From NCBI GenBank assembly GCA_963746265.1, contig CAVVAM010000020.1:1-64000 (forward strand): a stretch of 64,000 bases of DNA, in the 5' to 3' direction. The DNA is from Ilumatobacter sp963746265 (GTDB taxonomy: Bacteria; Actinomycetota; Acidimicrobiia; Acidimicrobiales; Ilumatobacteraceae). The stretch's first letter is position 1, and every line of letters begins with the position of its first letter. The notes under the pieces are model-generated. The model made no database searches. It was not told the origin of the DNA and saw nothing but the letters and a program-made list of their open reading frames with translations. Made by a program: the position numbers and the translations under genes. Below, one piece after another: positions 1 to 8,442 of this stretch.

Positions 1-19
1 CCCCCCCGTTCCGCTGATG

Positions 20-51
20 CCTCCGTGGACGTTTGCCGACGTCCACGGAGG
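20..51. repeat. 13-bp perfect inverted repeat upstream of integrase
   Basis: Arms 20-32 and 39-51 (CCTCCGTGGACGT and its reverse complement) enclose a 6-base loop. No T-run follows, so it could be an actinobacterial-type terminator for a gene left of the window or a recombinase site linked to the integrase that follows. The sequence does not decide between these. Confidence 0.5.
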
Positions 52-123
52 TTCACCTAGATGCGCTCTGAGCTGGTCATATGTCCACATGGCCCATTGC
101 ACGTTCACCGACGTTTCTGTAGC

Positions 124-147
124 GTTACTCCCGCGGTTACTCCCGCG
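124..147 (+). repeat. Two tandem copies of GTTACTCCCGCG
   Basis: Two exact 12-base units, 124-135 and 136-147, lie just before the ribosome binding site of the integrase gene. A close relative (22 of 24 bases) lies at 29699-29722, at the far end of the accessory half of the window. An attachment-site role is only a guess. Confidence 0.55.
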
Positions 148-183
148 ATGAGGCCCGACCGCTTCGCAGCACGGGAGGTGAAC

Positions 184-1440
184 ATGCCGAGAGGACCGAA
201 GGGCAAGCGTGTCGTGGCGGGTGACGGGTACTCGATCGCCGCCAAGAACTCCAACGGCGTCGGTTCCGTCTACTTCGAACCGCCTTCGACGCGTGCTGAC
301 GGCACGGTAGTCAAGGGCCGCTGGCGGGCGACCTACGTCGATCTCGACGGCACGATCAAGCGAGTCTCCGGACCGACGAGAGCGCTCGCTGAGCCACGCC
401 GCGACGAACTCGTGAACGCACTCGGCCGGCGCCGCTCGCCGACCACCTCCAGGTTCTCGATCACGACGACCGTCCAGGAGCTGAGCGACTGGTGGCTCGA
501 GTCCGTTGCTCGTCACCAGGTGCGCGAGTCATCGCTCGCGACGTACCGGAAGTCGGTCGCATACTTCGTCGAGAAACTCGGCCACGCGCGCGTCATCGAC
601 GTCGGACCCGAGACGGTCACGGTGTGGCAGTCCGCACTGCTCGATCGACTGGCTCCGTACACCGTCCTGAGCAGCCGCAAGGCCTGTCGTCAGGTCTTCG
701 CCGAGGCCGTCAAGATGGGACTGATCGCCACCAACCCATTCGACCTGGTCCACGCGCCGCGTGCGGAAGGTGTCAAGGAAGGTCGTGCGCTGAGCGCCGC
801 GGACGCGCGCCAGCTCGTCACCGCCGCAGCGCCGATCCGTTTGGGGGTCGCCGTCACCCTGTTGTTCTGCCAAGGCTGGCGGGTCAGCGAAGTACTCGGC
901 CTCGCCTGGGACGACCTCGATCTCGAGGCCGGGACCGCCCACATCCGGCGGGCCGCGACGCACTCGGCGGGTTCGGTCGTCACGTTCGGGCCGACGAAGA
1001 CGAGCGGTGCGCAAGGGCTTCACCACCTCGCGCCGATCGCCGTCGCCCAACTGCGCGCTCATCGAGCACAGCAAGCCGCTGAACGATTGGCGCTCGGCTC
1101 CGCATGGCCTGAACCCACCTACCAGGGAAAGCCGATATCTCCGGTGTTCACCAACACTGCGGGCGGGCTCGTCAACCGACAGGCGATCACCAAGGTCATC
1201 CAGCGCACGGCCCAACGTGCCGGGCTCGACCCGACGGGCCTGGCGACACACGCAGGAAGACGAACCGTCATCACAGCGCTGTACGCCGACGGTGGACTCG
1301 ACCTCACCGATGTCGCTCGTCACGTGGGTCACTCCAACCCTTCCACGACTGCCGGGTACGTGAAGTCCTTAGGGCAACGTCCTGCAGCCACCGCTCGCCG
1401 CGCCGCCGAACTTCTGGATCCGACCATGGTCGCAGAGTGA
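184..1440 (+). CDS. Tyrosine-type site-specific integrase
   Basis: A 418-residue phage/ICE-type tyrosine recombinase, expected to insert and excise the element that carries it. The catalytic fold is visible in order: Arg233 in GWRVSEVLGLAW, the HxxR pair His356/Arg359 in HAGRR, the second His in HVGHSNPSTT, and the nucleophile Tyr392 in AGYVKS. The N-terminal half contains an Arm/SAM-like DNA-binding region (VQELSDWWLESVARHQ). The frame is open from 61, but ATG 184 is chosen because GGGAGGTG at 173-180 is a good ribosome binding site. A relaxase and an excisionase-like gene lie downstream, so it probably belongs to a mobilizable integrated element. The ORF is intact. Family assignment is firm; the target site is unknown. 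Confidence 0.93.
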   Translation: MPRGPKGKRVVAGDGYSIAAKNSNGVGSVYFEPPSTRADGTVVKGRWRATYVDLDGTIKRVSGPTRALAEPRRDELVNALGRRRSPTTSRFSITTTVQELSDWWLESVARHQVRESSLATYRKSVAYFVEKLGHARVIDVGPETVTVWQSALLDRLAPYTVLSSRKACRQVFAEAVKMGLIATNPFDLVHAPRAEGVKEGRALSAADARQLVTAAAPIRLGVAVTLLFCQGWRVSEVLGLAWDDLDLEAGTAHIRRAATHSAGSVVTFGPTKTSGAQGLHHLAPIAVAQLRAHRAQQAAERLALGSAWPEPTYQGKPISPVFTNTAGGLVNRQAITKVIQRTAQRAGLDPTGLATHAGRRTVITALYADGGLDLTDVARHVGHSNPSTTAGYVKSLGQRPAATARRAAELLDPTMVAE

Positions 1441-1976
1441 CTGGAGTGGTTCTCACCACGGTTGAGAGAAGGACGGGATTCCGCAAGACGGCGCGCGGCG
1501 CTTGTCCGCAGGTCGGCTGAGCTCGGACTGAATTGCCAATCCAACTGGACACTGAGCGGGACCTTTGAGGCCGGAAACAACCGACCAGCGTGCCGCCCGC
1601 CAGTCGCTGCGGCGACCGTCTCCGGTCACCGCGATACGGAGTGGGACCCCCGGAACGCTCCGCCGAGCTGCCGTTCCTGGGCGGCACCCGGCCGGTCGCC
1701 AAAGTGATAATGCAGCGCCCTTGCAGCTGTCTGACCTCCCACACTTCGCCGGTTCCCGAGTGGGCGCCGCAACGAATCGCGTGAGCGAAGTGTGCGACCC
1801 AGATCCGGCGTTGGGTGGCACCCGTCAACGAATCGCAACTGAGCGTTACCGGACCGAGCATCTCCGTGCCGCTACGAGCGGATGACCGCGCTGGTACTGC
1901 CCTGTTGTCGTCAGCGCTTCGAACTCCGGCGAGCCTTCGGTCGTGACGACGTTCGTCGAAACCAGAGGGGCGCTTG
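1441..1976. other. Non-coding stretch after integrase
   Basis: About 535 bases without a convincing gene. Short frames are open on both strands, as is usual at this GC content, but none has a recognisable domain or a credible start. No tRNA-like or CRISPR-like structure was seen. Confidence 0.5.
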
Positions 1977-1982
1977 TATCGT
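1977..1982 (+). promoter_or_regulatory. -10 box (TATCGT) for leaderless lipoprotein gene
   Basis: TATCGT is followed by exactly six bases and then ATG 1989. This TAnnnT-N6-ATG layout, repeated at many genes in the window, implies transcription starting at the start codon. It argues for ATG 1989 over the TTG at 1974. Confidence 0.5.
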
Positions 1983-1988
1983 CCGATT

Positions 1989-2396
1989 ATGTGGAAGCTT
2001 TTGGTCGTTTTTTCGACTGTCGTGCTCGTCGGTTGTGCATCCGAGGATGCTGACGTCGCCTCACCGACCCCCTCGGAGTTGACGTGGCCCTGCGAGCCGC
2101 TACCGTTCGAGTCCGTTCCGCCCGGCCCCGACGAGTTCCCACCGCTGGATACCGATGCTCAATCAGCGCTGGACGAACTGGTGAACGGGTTGCCCCCACT
2201 CGAGGCCGCTACCTTCGAGCCCTACTACAATGGTCGATTGCATCCCTACCAATGGTCGATTGCATCTCGGACCGATGAACAGCTCGTGCTGTTCGGACAA
2301 GGCGAGACGCCCGAAGCGGGGTGGAAGACTGCCGAGTTCGTGCGAGAGGATGGCGAGTGGACACCGGTGGGCTGGGGCGGCTGCTATCCAAGTTGA
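1989..2396 (+). CDS. Lipoprotein of unknown function, N-terminal part (gene broken)
   Basis: 135 residues with a classic lipoprotein signal: MWK, a hydrophobic stretch LLVVFSTVVLV, and a lipobox LVGC. The mature part ends in DGEWTPVGWGGCYPS and a stop. No catalytic motif is visible. The reading then continues in the next frame (see 2390-2903), so the stop looks like the result of an extra base near 2385-2395. Actinobacterial lipoproteins with this architecture normally continue into a conserved C-terminal domain. Function unknown; the signal peptide assignment is firm. Confidence 0.65.
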   Translation: MWKLLVVFSTVVLVGCASEDADVASPTPSELTWPCEPLPFESVPPGPDEFPPLDTDAQSALDELVNGLPPLEAATFEPYYNGRLHPYQWSIASRTDEQLVLFGQGETPEAGWKTAEFVREDGEWTPVGWGGCYPS

Positions 2397-2903
2397 GATC
2401 CAAGCGGACGGGTTCGGTCCAGCACGCTTGGCCACAGACTCTGACCAGTCGCTACATGGGGACAGCATCGAGTTGTCGTTCGTCATCAATGAGGGGGACT
2501 GTGCGAGCGGCCAGGCTCCTACCGACCGTGACGTCGTCCCATTCGTCACGGAAACCGAAGAGGCCGTGTCAATCGTCGTGCCGTCGAACGGGTCGAAGGC
2601 GACGCAACATGCCCGGCAAATCCTTGGTACCCAGTCACGATCACCCTCGAATCGCCGCTCGGGTCGCGGCAGTTGCTCGACGCACACGAGTTTCCGCCCC
2701 AACCAGTCGGCCCCGTCGAACTCGCGGACTTGACGAGAGCGAGTTGCTTCACCTTCGGCCTCTACGACCGAGCGGGCTTGACAAGGTCGACCGGCGCTTC
2801 ACCTGCGGACGCAGCATCGGAGGCGTCCGAGATCACCGATCGATTACCCGGTCCTTTTGCAGGATCGACCCGCACTGTCCGGCCCGGATGCAGTGCTCGA
2901 TAA
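2390..2903 (+). pseudogene. C-terminal remainder of the broken lipoprotein
   Basis: From about 2390 the +1 frame reads VEIQADGFGPARLATDSD, then ELSFVINEGDCASGQ and FVTETEEAVSIVV. Around 2596 sense returns to the original frame with VEGDATCPANPWYPVTITL, ESPLGSRQLLDAHEF and PPQPVGPVELADL. These match the style of a domain common in actinobacterial hypothetical proteins (CASGQ, Cys-x-x-Asn-Pro, ESPLGSR). Two opposite single-base shifts are therefore needed to rebuild one protein running from 1989 to about 2750; the in-frame stop is at 2903. A sequencing error is possible, but the many frame breaks in this half of the window favour decay. Confidence 0.5.
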
Positions 2904-2913
2904 CTGCGACTGT

Positions 2914-3498
2914 TCAACCCCACGGGCAGACGAGGCCGCCAGCGGCGATCCATTCGGCGGCCTCGGGCAGCGCAAGGATGGCCGGCTGGTACCGGTCCGA
3001 TGTTTGTGATCGAACTTCGACGCGCATGCCTTCACGTGCAAGGTCGCGCTCGATTGAGTGAAGCAACGAGATCAGCTCACTGGGTTGCGCTGGGGTCGGT
3101 GTCGCCATCGCGCCGAGTGTTCCCGGTATGAGGGAGCCGTCCGACCGCCACCTCGATCGCCGCAGGCGTATCACCGGGGTCCGGCTGACGTCGAGCCACT
3201 CGGCATCGACCATTCCAAGTCGGCGGGCATTGTCGTGGGCAAGTGTCTCAGCGACGCGACCCGCCGGTGTTTCGTCGGGTGGCAGCGTGTTGACCCCCCA
3301 TTCCGATCTCCAGAACAAGAACTCCGGCTGCCCCGATGATTCTGCCGGCAACTCCGCAGGGATCACCGCCAATGGGTCGGCAACGACAACTGGCTTGCCG
3401 CCGACCAACACGTCGGACTCGAGTAGGACGAGTGACCAGTTGGTTGTGAGCTCCCCGATTGCTGCCACCTCATCGCCAGGGAGCATCGCAAAGCGCAT
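2914..3498 (-). CDS. Hypothetical protein
   Basis: 194 residues on the minus strand, with balanced composition and no recognised domain. It begins MRFAMLPGDEVAAIGE and ends AAGGLVCPWG. It looks like a soluble SUKH/Imm-style or similar small protein, but no motif supports a name. The start is backed by a leaderless promoter, TACTGT, six bases upstream of the ATG. It runs convergently towards the broken lipoprotein gene and divergently from the toxin-antitoxin pair at 3693. Coding status is likely because the ORF is long, has a promoter, and its shadow frames do not look like proteins. Confidence 0.6.
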   Translation of the reverse strand: MRFAMLPGDEVAAIGELTTNWSLVLLESDVLVGGKPVVVADPLAVIPAELPAESSGQPEFLFWRSEWGVNTLPPDETPAGRVAETLAHDNARRLGMVDAEWLDVSRTPVIRLRRSRWRSDGSLIPGTLGAMATPTPAQPSELISLLHSIERDLAREGMRVEVRSQTSDRYQPAILALPEAAEWIAAGGLVCPWG

Positions 3499-3504
3499 GT
3501 TCGA

Positions 3505-3510
3505 ACAGTA
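3505..3510 (-). promoter_or_regulatory. -10 box (TACTGT) for hypothetical gene 2914-3498
   Basis: On the minus strand TACTGT is followed by TCGAAC and then the ATG at 3498. This is the same TAnnnT-N6-start layout seen elsewhere in the window. Confidence 0.45.
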
Positions 3511-3671
3511 CGCAATCGAGCCAAGGGCCGTGGCTGCTCATCGAACGGACCACTCGATAACGAACCCGCAGAATCACGCGGTCTGCGTCCGCACGAGTGC
3601 GACATATCTACCCTTTATGCGGCGCAACGAAATCGCGATGGAGGCGCGCCAAACGGGTGACATTCCGCGGC

Positions 3672-3685
3672 GTTACATGTAACAT
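3672..3685 (+). promoter_or_regulatory. Palindromic operator over -10 box of the mazEF-like pair
   Basis: GTTACATGTAAC (3672-3683) is a perfect 12-base palindrome. It overlaps TAACAT (3680-3685), a -10 box seven bases before ATG 3693. A palindrome covering the promoter is what autorepression by an antitoxin or toxin-antitoxin complex would need. Binding is inferred, not shown. Confidence 0.55.
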
Positions 3686-3692
3686 CGCGTTC

Positions 3693-3911
3693 ATGGCTCG
3701 TCGACAGTCTTCGTCACCCACCGCCATTCGTGTCCGCGCGCATCGCCAACGACTCAGGGAACAGGGGCTGCGACCCATCCAGATCTGGGTCCCCGATGTC
3801 AGATCCCCACAGTTCACCGAGCAGGCGCACCAACAGTCGCTCGCCGTCGCGTCGAGCCGACACGCAACCGACGACCAGGCATTCATCGACGCGCTGGCCG
3901 ACGACGAGTGA
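3693..3911 (+). CDS. MazE-type antitoxin (DUF3018-like)
   Basis: 72 residues: MARRQSSSPTAIRVRAHRQR, then LREQGLRPIQIWVPDVRSP, with an acidic tail ending FIDALADDE. The pattern of a basic N-terminus followed by GLRPIQIWVPD is that of the short antitoxins (often called DUF3018 or MazE-like) paired with MazF-type toxins. Its role would be to neutralise the ribonuclease encoded next and repress the operon. A longer frame opens at 3597, but ATG 3693 follows a leaderless promoter and a palindrome. The stop overlaps the toxin start (GTGA, 3908-3911), so the two genes are translationally coupled. Confidence 0.82.
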   Translation: MARRQSSSPTAIRVRAHRQRLREQGLRPIQIWVPDVRSPQFTEQAHQQSLAVASSRHATDDQAFIDALADDE

Positions 3912-4240
3912 ACCGCGGCGAAATCTGGACCGCTTCGGCCGGCAGCGGCTACGTCGGCAAGCCCCGACCCGTCGTCATTGTCCAAGACGACCGCTTCGAC
4001 GCCACCGCCTCGGTGACCGTGTGCGCGTTCACGACCGACCCCACCGACGCACCGCTGATACGACTGCTCATCGAGGCCGACGAAGTGACCGGTATCCGAG
4101 AGTCCAGTCGGCTGATGGTCGACAAGATCACCACCATCTCGCGATCCAAGCTGGGCGAACGGATCGGCCAATTGAGCGACGACGACATGATCAGAATGTC
4201 GCGAGCACTCGTCGTGTTCCTCGGACTCGCAGGGACCTAG
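3908..4240 (+). CDS. MazF/PemK-family toxin (endoribonuclease)
   Basis: 110 residues with the MazF signature: MNRGEIWTASAGSGYVGKPR, PVVIVQDDRFDATASVTVCA, and SRLMVDKITTISRSKLGERI. MazF proteins cut mRNA at short sequence motifs. The start is GTG 3908, overlapping the antitoxin stop. The TAG stop (4238-4240) lies directly against the left end of an IS1380-family element, and that TAG is part of the apparent target duplication, so the protein seems complete. Intact frame and conserved GEIW and PVVIVQ motifs suggest a working toxin. Confidence 0.85.
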   Translation: MNRGEIWTASAGSGYVGKPRPVVIVQDDRFDATASVTVCAFTTDPTDAPLIRLLIEADEVTGIRESSRLMVDKITTISRSKLGERIGQLSDDDMIRMSRALVVFLGLAGT

Positions 4241-5891
4241 CCCAGGCTGTTCGGTAGGCGGTTGAGGTCGGCTGGTTGTGGTGGGGTTGTGGCTGGGTCG
4301 GCTGTGTCTGGGGGTCGAGGCGTGGTGGGGCGTGTGTGGTGAGCGTGGTGGCGGGGTTGGGTTGGCCGGTTCGGTCGTCGTGTGGCGGTCACCGGTGAAC
4401 CGCGGGTGTGGCGTTCAGACTTGGATGCGGACGGTGTCGAGTCGAGCGAACGCGTTGACGAGGTCGGTGCTCCATGGCCAGTCGCGGCTGAGGCGGCAGA
4501 ATCGTTGACGGCCGGTCGTGGCGAGGTGGCCGGCGGTGTGGAACAAGCAGTAGCGGAGCCGTTTCGGCTCGGCGTCGGCGAGGTCGCCGTTGAGGATCAG
4601 GGTTCGGGTCCAGGCGAGCAGGTCGTGGGCGACCAAGGTGAGCTGCAGCCAGGCGGTGTTGATCGCGAACGATTGCGACGGCAGGTTGGTGAGTCCGAGG
4701 GTCTTGGTGTCGCAGATCTGTTTCTCGGCGCGGCCGCGTCCGCGGTAGAGCGCTTCGAGGTAGGCGATGTCGGGGTCGTCGAGGTCGGTGACGAACACTT
4801 GGTAGAGGTGCCCGTCGACGTCGGTGAAGGTCAACTGGGCACCAGGATGGGGTAGTTCGCGTCGTGCGATCATCCGCAGCCCCGACGGCCAGGCTCTCGA
4901 TGTGTCGAAGATGTCGCCGACGAGGTGGGTGATCTCGACCACTTCGGCGTGATCACGCCAGCCGGTGCCGTCGGCAGAGATCGCCGGTGACCATGCTCGT
5001 TTCGGCACGTTGACCAGGACCTTGGCGATGTCAACAGTGAGGCGGTGACCGATCACGACGTTCACCTGCCGTGCCTGGCAGTGTTTCACGAACTTGTGTG
5101 ACCAGCCCGCCGAGTCGGCGCGCACGATCACCTCGGTGCCCTCATCTGCAGGATCGAACGGGAGTTGGGTCAGCGCGTCATCGAGCACTGCGACGTGATC
5201 GGTTGCGGTCCCCGATCCGGCGTTGCCTGGGCGCAACATGCCGGCGAGCGCTTCGCCGGTTGCGTCCAGATAGGCGAGCAGCGGATGGAACCCGAACCCA
5301 CGCTTGTAGGTCGGCGCAGCGTGTTCTTTGTCCGAATGCGAACCAATCAGGGTGGCGTCGATGTCGATCACGTAGAACCCCGGATCCGCGCCCGCTGCCC
5401 ACGCGTTCGCTCGCGCTCGGGCACGGGCCATCTTGATTCGTTCCAACACGTCAGCGTCGACGGCTTCCAGGGTGCGCCACACCGTCGGGTGCGACGCCAC
5501 CTCACCAAACAGGGCGGGCTGATCGCGTAGCACCGCCACATCAGAGATCGTGTCACCGCCATCGGCGAGCATCACCGCCACATCGACCAGCACCTCACCG
5601 CGGTCATGGCCGCGGCGACGCTGCTTGGTCGGCGCCATCGCCGCCGACAACGCCGACGTCAACCCGACCTGCTCCGCGAGATCGGCGACCAGCCGGGCAC
5701 CCACATGGTTCACGATCCCGCCTCCGTCACCGGTGAACCTCAGACGCGGACGCCGACGATTACGATTCACCATGGAAGTGCCCTTCTGGTTGGGGACTTG
5801 GACGCTCGACAAGCTCAAGTCTCCCGCACCAGAAGGGCGTTTTCGCGGACGCGGCTACATCAACGCCAACCCCACTACTGAACAGGGCGGG
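4241..5891 (-). mobile_element. IS1380-family insertion sequence
   Basis: A 1651-bp element. The left end CCCAGGCTGTTCGGTAG and the reverse complement of the right end, CCCGCCCTGTTCAGTAG, form imperfect terminal inverted repeats. The flanks are CTAG (4237-4240) and CTAA (5892-5895), close to the 4-bp target duplication of this family, with one base changed. It carries one transposase gene on the minus strand. Length and ends fit IS1380. Confidence 0.8.
4415..5773 (-). CDS. IS1380-family transposase
   Basis: 452 residues from ATG 5773; the open frame extends upstream to 5818 but MVNRNRRRPRLRF is the natural start. DDE-type transposase. Recognisable blocks are FTGDGGGIVNHVGARLVADL, the first acidic region FYVIDIDATLIGSHSDKEHA, VIVRADSAGWSHKFVKHCQA around the second Asp, and YRGRGRAEKQICDTKTLGL with the Glu-containing C-terminal block. 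It lies wholly inside the element and has no frameshift, so the element may still be active. Length matches the family. Confidence 0.92.
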   Translation of the reverse strand: MVNRNRRRPRLRFTGDGGGIVNHVGARLVADLAEQVGLTSALSAAMAPTKQRRRGHDRGEVLVDVAVMLADGGDTISDVAVLRDQPALFGEVASHPTVWRTLEAVDADVLERIKMARARARANAWAAGADPGFYVIDIDATLIGSHSDKEHAAPTYKRGFGFHPLLAYLDATGEALAGMLRPGNAGSGTATDHVAVLDDALTQLPFDPADEGTEVIVRADSAGWSHKFVKHCQARQVNVVIGHRLTVDIAKVLVNVPKRAWSPAISADGTGWRDHAEVVEITHLVGDIFDTSRAWPSGLRMIARRELPHPGAQLTFTDVDGHLYQVFVTDLDDPDIAYLEALYRGRGRAEKQICDTKTLGLTNLPSQSFAINTAWLQLTLVAHDLLAWTRTLILNGDLADAEPKRLRYCLFHTAGHLATTGRQRFCRLSRDWPWSTDLVNAFARLDTVRIQV

Positions 5892-6165
5892 CTAACGAAC
5901 CCGCACACTTCAGGCACCATGAATCACGGACTCTTTGGTCCAGCCCGCGCCGCACTGCGGCTACCCAAGCCGAGCAACCCGGTAATCCCGACCGGTGGTT
6001 GGGGCGGCCGCCGAGTTAGAGAGGTCGGGGGATGGCGTCGTCATCGGCGCCGTCGGGCTCGCCGGCGCCTGCGCTGTCCGGGCACCCATGGGGTGCAAAT
6101 GTGCCAACTGAAGAAATCCGGTCGGATCGCGTCACAGAATCGCGTTTCGAGAGGCATGTGTCTAT
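5892..6165. other. Spacer before relaxase; candidate oriT region
   Basis: 274 bases without a gene between the IS element and the relaxase. It holds a 6-bp inverted repeat, GCACCC-ATG-GGGTGC (6082-6096). MobF relaxases often act at an oriT next to their gene, so this is the natural place to look, but no nic consensus can be read here with confidence. GAGAGG at 6149-6154 may serve as the relaxase ribosome binding site. Confidence 0.35.
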
Positions 6166-8442
6166 GTGCAGACCGTGTGGAAACTCCGGGTGGGTGCCGA
6201 GGCCTATTACTGGTCGCAGGTCGCGAGCGGACTCGACGAGTACTACACGGGCTCGGGCGAGGCACCGGGCGCGTGGATCGGCAGCGGGATCGAGTCGCTC
6301 GGGTTGGTCGGCGAGGTCGAGCCGGCTGACCTTCGTGCGGTGCTCGCCGGGCTCGCGCCGGGTACCGGGCTGACGCCGAACGGGACGGCGCTGCGCGCTC
6401 ATCCTCGACGGATGCCAGGGTTCGATCTGACGTTCGCGGTCCCGAAATCAGTGTCGGTCGCCTACGCGCTCGCCGACCGCCGAGTCCAGCATCTGATCGT
6501 CACCGCGTGCGAGGCGGCGCTCGGCGAAACGTTGGCGTGGTTGGAGCGCGAGGCGTGCTTCGTGCGGCGAGGAACGAACAAGGCCGAGAACAAGGACACG
6601 TGGGGTGAGGCGTGGGGCACGCGGCGGATGGCGGCGCGTTGCTTCGTCGGCGCGGCCTACCGGCATCGGACCTCACGGGCTGGCGATCCGCACCTGCACT
6701 GGCACGTGCTCGTCGCCAACCTCGCCCAGGGGATCGACGGACGTTGGTCGGCGCTGGACGGGCGGGCTATCTACGACACCGCACGTACCGGTGGTGCGGT
6801 GTTCCAGGCGGCGATGCGCCACGAGCTCACCGCTGCGCTCGGCGTCGAGTGGGGCCCGATGCACGAGGACGCCGCCGAGATCGCCGGCATCCCACACCCC
6901 GTTCTGCGCGAGTTCTCGCAACGTCGAGAGCAGATCGCCGAGTGGCTCGACGACTCAGGTGAGGCAGGCCCTGCAGCTGCGGCCGCCGCCCAACGCGCGA
7001 CCCGAACCCGCAAGCAGGTACCAGCGGACTTCACCGCGGTCGAGGCCGACTGGCACACACGAGCCGACGCCGCCGGCTGGGCACCGGCCGACCTCGACCT
7101 ACTGCTCGCCTCCGCAGTCCCGGCGAACGTTCTCGGTGGGTTCGTGATCGAGGACGAGTCGTGGCACAACGGTGTCCGGTCGGTGACGACACGGCTCGTC
7201 GGGTTCGACGAGTGGCTCGACTGGCTACTCGATCACCGCGTCACGGCCCACGACGGGACGTTCACCCGGTTGGATCTGACCCGCACGATCGCGTCGGCGC
7301 TACCCGCGTCGACGTCGGTGGAGGTCGTCGAGGCCACGATGCAGCGGGCATTGGGGTCGCCGGCGGTGGTGCCGATCAGCGGTCACTCATCCGAGTCGCT
7401 GATGACCAGTACCGATTGCCGGGTGATTGCAGACGATCGGGGACGGACGTACACGTCGCGGTCGTTGCTCACCCTCGAGGAACGACTCGTTCGCGGCGTC
7501 GACGCCGGCGTTGGCGTCCTGAATCGCGGCCGAGTCGCGTCGGTGGTCTCTGCGTCAACACTGGGCGACGATCAAGCATCGGCGGTGACGGCGTTGACGA
7601 CGACAGGTGATCGGATCTCGGCATTGGTCGGTCGGGCGGGAACAGGTAAGACCCACACCCTCGGCATCGTCCGGATGCTGTACGAGGATGCCGGGTTCAC
7701 GGTCGTCGGCCTGGCGCCGTCAGCACGCGCGGCTCGCGAGCTCGAAGCCGGCGCCGGGATCGACTCGACCACACTGGCTCGCCATCTCGTCGAGCACCGC
7801 GACATGGGGGCCAGCACGGTGGTCGTGGTCGACGAGGCCGGCATGGCCGCAGTCCGCGATCTCGTCCGTGTCGTGGATCAAGTGACACGGGCCGGCGCCA
7901 AGCTGATCCTCGTCGGCGATCACCACCAGCTCCCCGAAGTCGCCGCCGGCGGAGGCTTCCGAGCCGCACTCGACGTGCTCGGCGATCGAGTCGCCGAACT
8001 CGCCGTCAACCGACGGCAAGCAGCGGCATGGGAACAAGCGGCCCTCGACCAGCTCCGCCACGGCGACGTCGCCGCGGCCTTCGCGGCCTACCAGGCACAC
8101 GGCCGGGTGGTGCTCGACGACGACCGCCTCACACTCCGGCAACGAGCGATCACCGATTGGAACACGCTGCGCACCGACGGAGGCACACTGATGCTCACCG
8201 GTACCCGAGCCGAGGCGCTCCAGCTCAACCTTCTCGCCCGGCAGGTCCTCGCCGACGCCGGGGAGCTCGACCTCGAGCAAGCCGTCGTGATCGGCGGCGA
8301 TCGTACGCGCCCGGCGAGCACGTCATCCTGCGCCGAAACCACCGCGCCCGGCATCTGGCCGGCGGGACCGAGTTCGCGGTCGACAACGGGATGCGCGGTC
8401 AGCTCACCCACATCGACACCGCCGGCGCACACATCACGCTGA
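6166..8442 (+). CDS. MobF-type relaxase/helicase, N-terminal portion (frameshifted gene)
   Basis: Relaxase of the TrwC/TraA (MobF) family, which nicks DNA at oriT and unwinds it for conjugation. Seen in order: N-terminal Tyr cluster EAYYWSQVASGLDEYYTG (nicking Tyr candidates), PGFDLTFAVPKSVSVAYA, the metal-binding three-His motif HLHWH (His176, 178, 180), then a RecD-like helicase with Walker A GRAGTGKTHTL (near residue 490), Walker B VVVVDEAGMA and ILVGDHHQLPEV. The frame is lost after about residue 710 near 8302; what follows to 8442 is nonsense. The start is GTG 6166 with GAGAGG upstream. The relaxase domain itself is whole. Confidence 0.85.
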   Translation: MQTVWKLRVGAEAYYWSQVASGLDEYYTGSGEAPGAWIGSGIESLGLVGEVEPADLRAVLAGLAPGTGLTPNGTALRAHPRRMPGFDLTFAVPKSVSVAYALADRRVQHLIVTACEAALGETLAWLEREACFVRRGTNKAENKDTWGEAWGTRRMAARCFVGAAYRHRTSRAGDPHLHWHVLVANLAQGIDGRWSALDGRAIYDTARTGGAVFQAAMRHELTAALGVEWGPMHEDAAEIAGIPHPVLREFSQRREQIAEWLDDSGEAGPAAAAAAQRATRTRKQVPADFTAVEADWHTRADAAGWAPADLDLLLASAVPANVLGGFVIEDESWHNGVRSVTTRLVGFDEWLDWLLDHRVTAHDGTFTRLDLTRTIASALPASTSVEVVEATMQRALGSPAVVPISGHSSESLMTSTDCRVIADDRGRTYTSRSLLTLEERLVRGVDAGVGVLNRGRVASVVSASTLGDDQASAVTALTTTGDRISALVGRAGTGKTHTLGIVRMLYEDAGFTVVGLAPSARAARELEAGAGIDSTTLARHLVEHRDMGASTVVVVDEAGMAAVRDLVRVVDQVTRAGAKLILVGDHHQLPEVAAGGGFRAALDVLGDRVAELAVNRRQAAAWEQAALDQLRHGDVAAAFAAYQAHGRVVLDDDRLTLRQRAITDWNTLRTDGGTLMLTGTRAEALQLNLLARQVLADAGELDLEQAVVIGGDRTRPASTSSCAETTAPGIWPAGPSSRSTTGCAVSSPTSTPPAHTSR

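Noticed and set aside
1974..1988. TTG 1974 as start of the lipoprotein
   Set aside because: The AGAGGGG box is too close to it, and the -10 box TATCGT overlaps this codon.
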